64,000 nt of DNA, from the NCBI RefSeq assembly GCF_009389715.1, contig NC_052392.1, forward strand, positions 35,199,144 through 35,263,143. Direction: 5' to 3'. The stretch comes from Phoenix dactylifera (lineage: Eukaryota; Streptophyta; Magnoliopsida; Arecales; Arecaceae). The translations under genes were made by a program, and so were the position numbers. The notes below the pieces were generated by a model. The model saw nothing but the letters and a program-made list of their open reading frames with translations. It made no database searches and was not told the origin of the DNA. Positions 1 to 11,021 of this stretch are shown here, piece after piece; the first letter of the stretch is position 1; every line of letters starts with the position of its first letter.

Positions 1-1669
1 CTAACATTCGGTTCCCACCCCTCCCCCTTACCTCTTAACTTAATAAAAAAAACTGTCTTCTTATGTACAGATTCAACAAGAATCTCTTTTCTTCATTCCA
101 CAGTTCAAAATACGAAGAAGATGATTTGTCAAGCGATTTTCTACGCACAAAATGATTCACCATCATTGTTTTTGGTGAAGCATGGCATTTGATCCACACA
201 CGACCAGCTAGCTTGGTGGTGATGAATTTACACACATTAAATGATCCAAAGGACCCTGGATTATTTGTATTTTGGTCTCTACAAGATAAGTTTGTCTAAC
301 TTTATTCTTATTGAATTTTTTGTTTTATATTCAAAATCTATATATGTATTGGACATTAAATAAATATATACGGAGCATCCACTAATGTGTATTGTTTATT
401 CCGTACCTAGATGGCTAGATCCACAAGTAAAAATATCAAGAAACCTTAAATATATATATATCTATGTATATCATTATACAAAGAAAGTAAATCTAATTTT
501 TACTGAAAATCAACAATTAAGTAAGTTTTTTTTGTACGGTTCAGAAGATCGTAAATAAGAACTCAGCTGAAGTTGTAAGAAAAGGAAAGAAAAGAATGTT
601 GTGACACCAAACCTGATATTATATATGAAACAAGCACTTTTGAGCGACCCTGGTACATTCAATAGTCTAGCATCTCAAACGGACAAATTAATTGATGTGG
701 TGGAAAGTTACCTTGCACAAAAGAACACTAAATTTGAGCACGCGCGCGCACACAAAAGGTACTGTTGGGTATTGCAGCAAGAGTGGGATTGCGGAATCTA
801 GAACTCAACCGCGTACGGACGGTTGGCTCTCGGTGGAAGTTATCGTCCCTCCTCACCCTGCCTCGCTACTTTTTTGTTTCTGATTCCGAAATCTATCCGT
901 AATATATAAGCACGGCTTCGTGCCCGTCTAGAGTTGCTCCATATTGATAGACAACTTGCGCGGTTCTTCATATTTTTATCATTAACAGGCTGTCCGCCAT
1001 GTGCATTCCGTGGGGTGAAGGTAGTGTGGATCAACTGCTACATTGTTTGCAAATATAGTCTCCAGTAGGGTAATGGCAATCCGTTTTTTTTTAATTAAAT
1101 CTAAGCTTTTCTCTTTCTTTGGAAATATTGTGCCCGGTCGCCGTCGTTGGCTGCTGTCAGGCTACGAGAGCTTCTCGTGATGTTTACGGAGTGTTTAATT
1201 GTACGGAAAAGACTCTTCTTTAGCTTTTTCGTTATTTGAATAACGTAAATAATTTGCAAATAGATATATTTATAAAGCAATGATCGTACGTTGTGGTTGT
1301 TGTTCAAAACGAATGAAGGTCTGCGGGCCCAAAATAAATAATTCCGATTCGGATTGGGTCGTTGGATAAATGATCCAAAATTGATTCAAAAAATAATGAA
1401 TTGAGTTAGGTCGGCTCGAGATTCAATAAATCCAGATCTAAACTAAAAAATAGAATAAGTCCAACTTGAGCCCCGATTGGGCCCCACAGTCCTTGATAGT
1501 GGGTTGGATCGGGTCTAAAGAGTCGAGTCAGGTTAGGTTACGGGTCAACCCGACCCATTTGTAGCCTTACAGCCATAAGGATCCCACGTATTTCCCACAT
1601 GAGTAGGACTTGGGGACGGCAAGTTGCTTTCCATCTGGATTATACATGGAGTGCGTAAAAGATGGTTCT

Positions 1670-1995
1670 TGAAAGAGTGTTGGAAGGCGACTCGGCTATA
1701 GTGGTTGGCTAGATTCGGAGTCGAGTTATGGAGGTTCACATCTAACTCTTGCTGCGGGACGTTTGAAGCTTGGTAAAAGTGTGCATCTCCTTCGAGGCGA
1801 GGCATGTCTACTGGGAGGCGAACGTGGCAGTGGACTGGATGACATCCTTTATGGCTGATCGCTCCAGTAAAGTCCTTTGGACCTGTGAGGCGCAGTTGCC
1901 TAGGGCTTTACGAGATTTATAGTTTTTTGATTTTGTTGGATGTTTTCATATCATATTAGTGTGAATCTTTCGTTGTAGCAAAAAAAAAAAAAAAA
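1670..1995 (+). mobile_element. L1-type LINE 3' fragment (RNase H-like tail)
   Basis: The plus strand reads a degenerate C-terminal LINE segment with VLEGDSAIVVG, ARHVYWEANVAVDWMTSF and ALRD, followed by a short 3' tail and a poly(A) run at 1980-1995. The LEGDSA and RHVYREAN-type motifs are typical of the RNase H-like domain at the end of plant L1 ORF2 proteins. In-frame stops are present. It is a 5'-truncated, long-dead insertion shared with the duplicated copy near 36405-36580, so it predates the segmental duplication. Confidence 0.65.
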
Positions 1996-3492
1996 TTTAT
2001 TCCTCTAGGCTCCATAATAATAGATAACTTGTGCAGTTTGGCAGTAGTCTTGATATTTCTATCATTTGCAAGGTCTTTGCTATCTTATTAAAATAACAAA
2101 AATTTAAATTGTATGGTGGATTTTGGTGAGTCAATACAATTAAGATTAGGTTCTCCTTCTATTCAGAAGAATCTCAAACAACGACATGAGACAAAAATCT
2201 CAATTATTGTTGTTTGGGCATGATGATGTGAAATCTAGGCTAAGATTCCTCTTGTTTTTTCACTAGTAGTATGTTTGGTTCCAAACATAAAAATTATAAG
2301 TGACATGATCCGGAGTTCACTTCTTTTGAGACTTAACCAAATACTATACTAGATGTTGCCATCCATATGTAAGGAGAGTGAAGTGTCACAAAATTGTGAT
2401 ATTTAATATTTTAAAAATCTTTAAAGTTTATCTATCTCTTGAATTGATTCGCATTTTATGTTTAATTTTTGATGATTAAAAACTTTATTTCCCTCCTTGA
2501 TATTTGATGACCTTTTTTATATTTTATGAATAGAGATTTTGATGACCATTTTATATGTAGTCCCATGCCATCTAGATGTTCACGCAATATTGTGGGGAAG
2601 ATAGATATATAAAACATTACTAACTATTTAACGGATGATCTGTCAGTAAGACTAGACAAAGACTGAACATAAAATGCTAATTATGTAAGAACTGAATGCA
2701 AAATAATAGTCAAACAAAGAATAGAAAGTTCAAGCTTCATTCGAAGGTTGCATGGTCTATGCATATCTTTCGGAGAACAACCTTTAAAATGCAAGGGATA
2801 AAAAAAGAAGTTAAGTTGCGTCGCCAAATTAAATTTGGTATTTGACGTATTTTTTGTAACTATTTTGCCAAAATGGGTTATCCATAAGTACGTTGCATGG
2901 CAAAGTTAGTTGTGAACTAAGTTGCAGTGGAAGGTCTAAAGTCCTTATTTGGCCTTATCCTTTTCAAGGACATGGTGACCGTAGTCGGCTCATCGGCCGT
3001 CATTCAATTTTGTAAGAAATGCTATTCAAGTGAGGAGCACTATCTAACAAGTCAGGGCTAAACAAATTGCCAATAGTGGTAGGGCCTACAAATTGGGATC
3101 TCCTGTCTTCTACACCATTGAGAAGGGCGTAGCTTCCCAATATCAGTTCGCTCATTGATTATATCTTCAACTAGTTATGATCTAAATTGGCTCCAATTGC
3201 CATTGAGATCCCATCATTGTCACGCTAAACTCATGTCTAACTAATTTCACTCTATGCTCCCATAGCTCATAGCTGCAATTAGTTACAACTTAATTAAATT
3301 GGTCATAAAGAGCAAGTCATGTAAAGGTGCAAATGGGTCTGATCGACGGAGTTATGAGTGACCCCAACCCAGCCTAGTTCTTTATTTCAGTCCAAATTTT
3401 ATACCTAAACCCAACCCAATAGAAGATCGGATTTGGTCGGGTCGGATCCATGGCTACAATTTTTGATCTAGTGGATCATTTGGATTGGATCG

Positions 3493-3496
<4 letters not shown>

Positions 3497-3556
<60 letters not shown>
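3497..3556. repeat. (TA)n microsatellite
   Basis: About 30 uninterrupted TA units. The matching position in the second copy, near 38465-38482, holds a much shorter TA run. Confidence 0.97.
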
Positions 3557-3558
<2 letters not shown>

Positions 3559-3587
3559 TTGGATCTAATCTAAAATAATTTGGATCT

Positions 3588-4593
3588 GGTACTGTTGCTG
3601 GAAATTGGACCCGGGGGCAATCTTCGGTCGAGGAGAGGGAGCGGGAGGTGGTTACTCACGGCGGGGCGGTGGTCCGTCGACGGGCGGCGTCCTCCGTCTG
3701 GGGCGATCGGCGAGAAGGAGCGGCTGATTCCCACGGCTGGGCGACGATCCGACAGTGGGCGGCGTCCTCCGTCTGGGTGCCTGCACACGAGCCGGTGGCC
3801 GGGTCTTCCGGCGCCGGCCCTCCGACGCTCAAGTCAGGGAGGGGGCAAATCGTGTAGAGTAGAGGTAAAACAGTGCCCGTCCCCAGTATCGATTTTCCAA
3901 CCCCCTTTTATAGACCGGGGGTCGGTTTACCTGCAATGTAACGGGGCGAAGCCGTAGTACGGCTCGGCATGTCGTTCAGGTCGGCGCTTGGTCAGGCGAA
4001 TAATTGCACTGATGTCGGCGATGAGGGCGTTGTACAACCCGAACTAGCACGCTACCAGGCGAATTTATTGCATCAGTGTCGGAGGTATGGCCGAGATCAG
4101 AGACTTATCACAGTTGACTAGACTCTGCTGGGCTTATTTGCCGTGGAGAGCTGGGAGTCCGTAGATGACAGGAGTCATGTGCATTAATTGTTGAGTGAGC
4201 CGGAGATCCACATTTATTGTGGAGTAAGCCGGAGATCCGCATTTATTGTGGAGTAAGCCGGAGATCCGCATTCATTGTGGAGTAAGCCGGAGATCCATAT
4301 TTATTGTGGAGTAAGCTGGAGATCCATATTTATTGTGGAGTGTGCCGGAGGATCACAGCGGTCATGCGCAATAAATGCCGGAGGGGCGTCATAGTACGGT
4401 CTCTGGCCGGACCTCGGAGACGTATAGCCGTAGTAGGTGGCTGACAAAAGTAGGCCTCGGGCATTGGGGTTTCTCTTAGGTCGGAGGTTCCGAGTTCGGG
4501 TGCCGACTTCGGCCTTCCAGGGTCGATGATTGTGCGGCTTCTTTGGGGCATTCGTGTCATTTGGGGGAAAAACCTTATTCCCCCAACAGGTAC
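3588..4593. mobile_element. Solo LTR (TG...CA, TSD GGTAC)
   Basis: The element proper is 3593-4588 (996 bp). It starts TGTTGCTGGAAATTGG and ends CCCCCAACA, and is flanked by the direct repeat GGTAC at 3588-3592 and 4589-4593. The duplicated copy at 38500-38520 reads TCTGGTAC then AATTCTGG with no insertion, which is an empty site. TG/CA ends, a 5-bp duplication and no internal coding region fit a solo LTR left by recombination between the two LTRs of a Ty3/gypsy or related element. GC-rich open frames inside it, for example 3580-3957, are not genes. A similarly built LTR lies at 55881-56756. Confidence 0.85.
4195..4345. repeat. Tandem repeat inside solo LTR, about 31-bp unit
   Basis: Five imperfect copies of a unit reading roughly GTGGAGTAAGCCGGAGATCC followed by an ATTTATT-type segment. 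Variation between units is single bases such as CGC/CAC/CAT. Confidence 0.9.
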
Positions 4594-4639
4594 CATTCTG
4601 GATTGGACCATACCCATCTAAAAATCATTGTTAGAGTGA

Positions 4640-4860
4640 TGCCTTGGGCTCCGTGGTAGCAACAAAGAATGCCTCGGGCCTCGAAAGGGTCAACGTCTCC
4701 CTAAAGCAACCCAGCCCACCTTATATAAGAGATAAACAAAGGAGACGGGCCTCGGGCCTCGAAAGGGTCAAGGTCTCCCTAAAATAGCCCACACCACCTT
4801 GTACAAGATACAAACAAAGGAGACTGCGTCTCCTAAGGTGACATCGCGAGACGTGCGGCA
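4640..4860. repeat. Dispersed repeat with GCCTCGGGCCTCGAAAGG units
   Basis: Two tandem versions of a segment containing CCTCGGGCCTCGAAAGGGTC, then a CTCCCTAAA-type stretch and ACAAACAAAGGAGAC. Related versions occur at 38140-38290 and 38550-38800. It is noncoding and its class is unknown. Confidence 0.7.
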
Positions 4861-5359
4861 CGTTGTTGGTGGCAACGCCCAAGAAACTTTCCGCTCTCCT
4901 CCGTTTGCGAGCCCAAGCTCGACATCCGTGCATCTCTTCAAGATGGTTGCTGCAATGCCATGTGCATTCCTCGGAGTAAAGGTAGAGTAGATCAACTGCG
5001 TAGAGTACTGGCAACCCACTTTTTTTTTTTTTTTGTTAATTATAAGCTTTTCTTTTCCTTTGGAAATATACGGCCTTGACGCAGCCGTTAGTTGCTGTCA
5101 GGCTACGAGCTTCTTGTGAAATTTACACTGTTCAATCGTGCGGAAAGGATTCTCCTTTAGCCTTTCCATTATTTTGAATAATGCAAATTATTTGCAAATA
5201 AATATATTTATGTAGCAATGCTTGTACCCTGCAGCCTGTAGATTCAAAATGAATAATTCGAATTCAGATTGAGTCATTGGATAAACGATCCAAAAACAAC
5301 ATGGCTCAAAATTCAGTAAATTCAGATCCGAACCAGAAAATAGAACGAGTATTAGAAGA

Positions 5360-5700
5360 CGAGTCAAAAGAGTGTTGGAAGGCGACTCGGCCACAATGGT
5401 TGGTTGGATTCAGAGTCAAGTTAGGAAGATTCTTATCCATCCCTTGTTGTGGGACGTCTGGAGCTTGGTAAGAGGGTGCGTCTCATTCAGAGCTAGACAT
5501 GTCTACCGAAAGACGAACGGGGCATCAGACTAGATGACGTCCTTTGCGGCTGATCACTCCGATGGTATCCTTTGGACCTATGAGGCATAGTTGTCTAAGG
5601 CTTTACGAGATCCGTTGTTTTCTGATTTTGTTTGATATATTCATATCAGATTAATGTGAATCTTTCGTTGTAGCAAAACGAAAAAAAAAAGAAAAAAAAA
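5360..5700 (+). mobile_element. L1-type LINE 3' fragment
   Basis: The plus strand holds a RHVYRKTNGA-like motif, ADHSDGILWTYEA and ALRDPLFSDFV, then CTTTCGTTGTAGC and an A-rich tail at 5677-5700. It matches the better-preserved copy at 39293-39620. It is a 5'-truncated, degenerate L1 ORF2 end and shares a tail with the fragment at 1670-1995. Confidence 0.65.
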
Positions 5701-6360
5701 GTTATTCATTAGTCACCTCATTAGTCATCATCCAATAAGGTAGGATATAATGAGATGGACCTACAAATTGAGATCCAAGCCTCCCATAGGGCGTAGGTTT
5801 CCAAGATTAGTTCACTCATTGATAATATTTTTAACTAATTGTGATCTAAATCAGCTCCAATTATAATTAGGATCTCACCATTGTCATGCTGAATTTATGT
5901 CGAGCTGATTCCACTATATATTTAAAAAGTATGAATGCTAAAATTGCAAAACATCCTGACCCCCAAACCATATTTCATAAACTATTTTGACATAATGATT
6001 TTATAAATTAATAGCTGCTCAACCGATGTATCATATATGATCTACCAATCAAGTCAGCCCTAAGGTTGAGACATCATATTCATAGCTTTCAAAATATACA
6101 AAGTAACTAGTAGTCCTTGCTGACACAGTAAGATGTTTAGACATTAAAATGCTAATTTTTGTCCAGCAGTTATGAGGGTTCTACATATGCATCCAGGGAT
6201 TCTTACAACTAAAATATATTAACATATAGAAATTTGTTTACATATTTAATAACATTTAATGTAGAAGTTTAGATATTTGTTTACATGTTTAAAATTTAAA
6301 TATTATTAAATTTGTTTCATTCTTTAGAGATTTTCAATGGACTTGTTGAAATATGAACCC

Positions 6361-6637
6361 ATTTTCATGAAAAAAATTGGAGAAAGACCACATATTCGAT
6401 TGAAGTTTCAAAGAATAAAAATAGAAAAATAGTTTTTTCATGAAAATAAAATTCTCATATTTCATAAAAAAATCCATGTAGAGCGTGAAAAAGTCCAGGT
6501 TCCACCAGTAGGAAATTAGGGTATTTTTTTTTCAAATATGCCCTTAAGCTTTTAGATAGAGTTGGATAGCATATTCTTCCTTCTTAAGGAGATAACAAAT
6601 AATTTATACAGCTTTTTTAGAAAAGTAGATGTTCAAC
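6361..6637. repeat. Possible MITE remnant, left part (split by hAT)
   Basis: A-rich sequence with motifs resembling the PIF/Harbinger MITE at 13355-13830, such as TTTTTCATGAAAATAAAATTC and a ...AAAAGTAGATGTTCAAC stretch comparable to AAAAGTTGATGGTTAAC at 13662. Similarity seems to resume at 7825 after the hAT-like insertion. The call rests on short matches and is tentative. Confidence 0.35.
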
Positions 6638-7824
6638 TAGGGGTGGCAAAATATGACCCGACCCGCCAACCCGATCCGTGTTCGACCCACCATAAATAGG
6701 TTTGAATTTGGCATAAACAGGTTCGAGTCGTAAACAGGTTGACCCGTTTAACCTGTTTATTAATTGGATCGGATACATATTTTGGATGTCTGACCTGTTT
6801 AACCCGTTTAATCCGTTTAATATATGGGTCGGGTTGGATCAGATAGGGCCAGCCAAAGCCTCGGCCCAAAGGAAAGCGATAGTTGGTTAGCTGCTCTAGC
6901 GTAGGCTATCTAGTACCTACGTTGATTTAATGAGATGGGACGGAAACCCTCCTCATCTCTCTCTCCGTCGAACCCTCCAGGCCTCCATGGCTCTCTCTCT
7001 CTCTCTGCCAAACCCTCATGGCCTCCCACCTCTCTCTTGCTGTGGACGACACTGTGGGTGGCAGCCGAACGGACGAGCAGAGGAGTGAGGGCGGCGAGCG
7101 GCTCGGATAAGGCGATGGAGCATCCGATCGGAAAGGCGAGGGGGTGTTGCATCCGAGCGGTAGAGCGGCAAAAGCGGAGACACTCGGCGGAGGCAACGAC
7201 GCTCAACGGTGGCGGCTCTATGTGGTGTTGTAAGGGCGGCACAGCGTCGGTCGCGGCAGATCTCGAGATGGTGGTTCGACCGGTGAATCTTCAGCGGCGA
7301 TGCGGCAAGGCGGAGGCCACGGGCGATGCGGGGTGGCGGCTCGGGTGCAGCTGCGGCGAGGGAGGCCGATCGGAAAAGATGAGCAGGTAATTTTTTTTTC
7401 CTTTACCCTACCACCTCTCTCTCTCTTATCGAAAGAAATTCCGACCCCCACCTCTCTCTCTCTCTCTCGCCAATCGCCAGAAGGAACCCCACCCTCCCAT
7501 CTCTCTCTCTTGCCGGAAGGAACGTCTCTCTCCATTTGGTCCGTCTTCTCGGCGTTCTCCAGTTCTCGACTTCTCACAGGCGAGGCGGCCGCCGCAGCGT
7601 CGCACTTATCCTTGATCACCTTCGACTTCACCCTCGGCTCCCTCCGCTGCCTGACGTCCCGCCACGAGAAGCTTAACAAGTACTTAAGTAGGTATTTAGT
7701 TCTCCACTTCCTCTTCCTCTCTCTCTCTCTCTCGAGTCTCTTCCCCTCCCATTCCCTCCCCCAACCCATCCTTTTCTTTTCTTAAACGGGTCAGGTCGGG
7801 TGACCTGTTTATTAAACAAGTCGA
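6638..7824. mobile_element. hAT-like element, right terminus missing
   Basis: It begins TAGGGGTGGCAAAATATGAC, essentially the same terminus as the complete element at 9320-10866, followed by CCCGTTTAACCTGTTTA-type subterminal motifs; inverted versions of these recur near 7780-7820. The expected right end TTGCCACCCCTA is absent. GTTCAAC occurs immediately left of the element (6631-6637) and at 7825-7831, so the junction may be a target duplication or a microhomology-driven terminal deletion. The interior (6935-7790) is a CT-rich, then GC-rich segment that looks like the 5' end of a captured gene, with a frame ending DFTLGSLRCLTSRHEKLNKY before GTAGGT. I do not recognise that protein. Confidence 0.6.
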
Positions 7825-7831
7825 GTTCAAC

Positions 7832-8582
7832 CAAATATAAGCCATCCAGAAATATATCATTTTTTTTCAATCAACCAAATATTTAAAAACTACTTTTTTA
7901 AAGATTATATATTCAGGCATCAACTTTTATTAAAAAAATATTCTAGCAGAAATTTTTTTTCTCACGAATCAAATAAATTTTTAGTTATACTGAAATAATA
8001 CTCTAATTTCTTTCAGCGGATTTCAACCTCTAATTCGATGGATGAGATCCGTGTGATCGACTCATTTCAAGTCCTCGACGTAAAGTCCTCAAGTGGTGGG
8101 AATTAAAGTCCACGGGCATAATGCAAAGGCGGATGCGAGTTGTCTCTTCCATCAAAAAGTTGGTATTCACGTTCACAAGCATGGGTGCGACTGCATGCTA
8201 AGTAATTGTTGACTTGGAGCACAAAGAGAAGCCTTAATATCGTTATCGTCAAACTCATCATCTTCTTAGTATCCAATGCCGTAAGCCAGAATGCAAGATC
8301 TTAGCTTTCTATGCTGTCGTTGGCTGGCAAATAAATTAGTCATAATTATTTACTCTTTTCTAATTGACGTGTCTCAAAGGCCACAGTTAGGTTTACTAAA
8401 GGCTAAATGGTGATTTACCTAATTGTTAAAGATACTTTCTTTAATTTTTGTGTTTTTTTTTTTGGTAGGATGGATGCACTATTCATGAGTTGTATAAACA
8501 TATCTATGAGAATTAGAATTCTAAATTTTCAAAAGTGAAGAAGGAAGAGCTAAGATGCAGCCTAATCTACATATAGATTAAA
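7832..8582. other. Intergenic, no gene seen
   Basis: 7832-7990 may continue the split MITE (CAACCAAATATAAGCC resembles CAACCAAACATATCAA near 13720). The rest, about 8000-8580, shows no convincing open frame, repeat or RNA gene. Confidence 0.5.
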
Positions 8583-9014
8583 ATTTCTTGGATGAATACC
8601 CTCATGAATACCCTCCCAAAATTGATATTTGCATGTATACTCCTCGTAAAACATTTGTTTTGCTATTCGACCCTTTTTTATCCTTGTTTTTGCATATATA
8701 CCCACATCATCGAACGCCGTTAAAAAATTAACGGTTTCAACTTAAAATGATTAAAATATCCTTAATAGATAGATGTGCAAAAAGAAGCATTTATAAGGCG
8801 ATCGCGATGGGAGACAAAAAAAAGTAATTTTAAAGTTCTATTCTATATTTATTTAAAATAAATATAGTTTTTATTAATGGTATTAGAAGAATCGTTATAT
8901 TAGGAACATTGTGCAAAAACAGTGTTTTATAGGAGTACAGAAATAAATATAAATTATAAGAGGATATTCACGCAAATTTAAATTTTTAGAAGGGTATTCA
9001 TACAAAAATTCTTA
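8583..9014. mobile_element. Putative MITE with imperfect inverted termini
   Basis: The left end carries TTGGATGAATACCCT and the right end, read in reverse complement, carries TTTGTATGAATACCCT. A second inverted match lies further in (ATTTGCATG against ATTTGCGTG). There is no coding sequence and no clear target-site duplication, so the class is uncertain. Confidence 0.45.
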
Positions 9015-9099
9015 TTAATTATTATAAATAATTAAAAGTGGCTTGTGTTCCATGGATAGTTTTATCTTCCAAGGTTCTAGGCTAGAGGGGCCATCCCTT

Positions 9100-9255
9100 T
9101 TAATTCTAGAGGGCCCTTTTAAAAATGACAAAGCCATGAGGAAAATATTGTCCATTAAGAGCTGCACACGACACGCGTCACAGATACGTATGCACTTCCC
9201 AAAGCGGACAATACCTCTGGTCGGGTCGCAGTCACTTTTCCGCTCTAACAGATGG
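9100..9255. repeat. Local direct repeat, copy 1 (left of hAT)
   Basis: AGAGGGCCC...GACAAAGCC...CATTAAGAGCTGCACACGA...AAGCGGACAATACCT...TTTTCCGCTCTAACA recurs at 10875-11017 with about 85-90 percent match by eye. The segment may be a small LTR or other repeat. The TCTAACA terminus and a GGACAATACC motif are suggestive only. Confidence 0.7.
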
Positions 9256-9311
9256 CGCTAGAGGAAGGGTCCCGCCGAAACTCCCCGCACGAATCCTTCC
9301 CATTGGGGGTA

Positions 9312-10874
9312 GTCCTTCCTAGGGGTGGCAAAATATGACCCGACCCGCCAACCCGACCCGTGTTCGACCCGCCATAAACAGGTTTGGGTTTGGCCTAAAC
9401 GGATTCGGGTCGTAAACAGGTCGACCCGTTTAACCTGTTTATTAATTGGGTCGGATACGGGTTTTAGATATCGGACCCGTTTAACCCGTGTAACCTGTTT
9501 AACTGTTGGGCTGATAGATAAGGGCCACAATCCACAAAGCCGAGGGCCGACCCAACTCCCCGCCTCAGCCCATTTTCTTTGCCTCGGCCCAACTCCCCGC
9601 TCGGCCCAATCTCAACGCGAGGGCCACCAGCCGTCCACTGGCTTCACTGCTCCACGCATCCACCGTCCGCGACTTTAGATGGATCTTTTAATTGAGACTT
9701 CTCCCGTTCTCCGTTGTTAGGGTGAGGACTGAGGAGTGAGGACTTAGGGTTTGTGCGCCGGCGCCGCCCGAGCTCTATTCCCTCCCTCAGCGTCCCTCTC
9801 GAGTGTCTTCCCTCCCAAGCCCTCTCCTCTCCAGCTTTCCTCCGGAGTCCGGACTCTTTGCCTCTCCAATGTTTTTGTTTATTTGCTCGCTGGGAGGTGG
9901 TCAGGTGGGAGTGAAGTGGCTCTTCGGTTCCCGGCTCTTCGAGTCCGTCCCCGGGAGCTCCTTCCCGAGGTCTTCCTGGTCCGTCGCTGACGGTGAGGTT
10001 GAGCGCCGCGAGTGGAACCGCGAGCGCGGCGCCGGCTCCGACCGCGACGACAACCCCTGCTCCTCCGCTTTCGTCGAGAGCGGATTCTTCGCGAAGAAGC
10101 TCAAGGGCGCGAGGGATACCAAGAAGGATCAGTTTGAAGACGATCTCGACGAGCCGGATGACTGCGAGGATGGCGACGGCAGCGGCGGAGGCGGGGAGGA
10201 TGTCAGGGATGATGGGGATATAGAGGAGAGGGAGATCAGGTCTTCCATCGGGATGGATCCAACCCTAGATAACGAGGTTCGCTTCTCTGTACTTTTGATG
10301 TTTTCCCTTTCTTAGAAATCCCTTGACCTGGCGTTGCAATGAATGCTTCTAATTGGAGGGTGGGACGGTCGGGCAGCCCACAGAAAATTCCCCAATCCCC
10401 TCACGACTTACCCTCACTCCCACAAACCTTCTCCCCCTCCCTCCCTCCCTCGCTTCTTCGTTTGCCGTTTGCGGAAGGATGGGATCATGGAGGAAGACAG
10501 AGTAGGGCCGGCTGCGAGTGACATTTTGAATCGGTGGTTCTCCACCGTGGAGGGATTTGAAATTTGGGAGGAAGAGATTAGGGGCCCTACTCTGGCTGTG
10601 AATCTGTGATCTAATCCCTAATTTAGGGCGCCATTAGGGCTGGCTGTGAGCCTGTGAATCTGTGATCATTGCTGTCCCAATTTTTTTTTTTAATTAAACG
10701 GGTTAAACGGGTCGGGTCGGGTTACCCGTTTAATAAACAGGTCAGGTTCAGGTTGCAATTTTCTGACCTGTTTATTAAACAGGTCGGGTTCAGGTTTACA
10801 ATTTTATGACCTGATCTGCATCTGACCCGACCGTTTATGTCTGACCCGACCCGATTGCCACCCCTAGTCCTTCC
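9312..10874. mobile_element. Non-autonomous hAT element with captured gene sequence
   Basis: The element proper is 9320-10866 (1547 bp). It starts TAGGGGTGGCAA and ends TTGCCACCCCTA, and is flanked by the 8-bp direct repeat GTCCTTCC (9312-9319 and 10867-10874). An 8-bp duplication and short TIRs of this type are typical of the hAT superfamily. Subterminal regions at 9330-9510 and 10695-10850 contain many ACCCGTTTAA and ACAGGTC-type motifs in opposite orientations, probably transposase-recognition repeats. No hAT transposase is present. The centre carries GC-rich host-like sequence at about 9520-10660, including a captured first exon. Confidence 0.88.
9803..10275 (+). pseudogene. Captured exon of an unidentified acidic protein inside hAT
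   Basis: A long plus-strand frame within the hAT element encodes a C-terminal part rich in acidic residues, with EFVESGFFAKKLKG-like text (here AFVESGFFAKKLKG), DTKKDQFEDDLDEPDDCEDG and EIRSSIGMDPTLDNE. It ends at GATAACGAG followed by GTTCGCTT, which reads as an exon end and intron donor. The sequence before about codon 50 is less protein-like and may be 5' UTR. The run looks like exon 1 plus the start of intron 1 of a host gene, as in Pack-type gene capture. I do not recognise the family. GC content is much higher than in the flanking sequence. Confidence 0.5.
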
Positions 10875-11017
10875 AGAGGGCCTTTTTAAGAAGGACAAAG
10901 CCGTGAGGGGAATATTGCCCATTAAGAGCTGCACACGATATGCATCGTGCGATACATACACACTTTCCCAAAGTGGACAATACCTATGGTCGGGATGCAG
11001 CCACTTTTCCGCTCTAA
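10875..11017. repeat. Local direct repeat, copy 2 (right of hAT)
   Basis: Second copy of the segment at 9100-9255, starting immediately after the right target-site duplication of the hAT element. Differences are mostly single bases, plus a longer ATATGCATCGTGCGATACATAC segment. Confidence 0.7.
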
Positions 11018-11021
11018 CAAT

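Larger units (their letters stand above)
1..6360. repeat. Segmental duplication block Z, copy 1
   Basis: This stretch aligns by eye, in order, with 32945-40285. Examples: 1-600 matches 32950-34030, 600-1100 matches 34045-34545, 1100-3340 matches 35850-37860, and 4590-6350 matches 38520-40280. The copies differ by small indels and by insertions present in only one of them: a TRIM and an AT-rich element in the second copy, a solo LTR in the first. Similarity stops near 6350, where copy 2 runs into a TA microsatellite and then the Athila element. No protein-coding gene is supported here; short open frames are scattered and lack family resemblance. The content is old L1 tails, purine- and pyrimidine-biased filler, and GGTTGGGTCGGATC-like low-complexity sequence. 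Confidence 0.8.

Noticed and set aside
3580..3957. 125-codon GC-rich frame
   Set aside because: It lies inside a solo LTR, is overlapped by other frames, and has no family resemblance.
4799..5019. Overlapping frames on both strands near 4.8-5.0 kb
   Set aside because: They come from a dispersed noncoding repeat also seen at 38.7-38.9 kb, where the frames are not kept.
7218..7785. 183- and 161-codon frames on opposite strands
   Set aside because: CT/GA-rich low-complexity sequence in a hAT element. Only the short DFTLGSLRCLTSRHEKLNKY part is possibly exonic.
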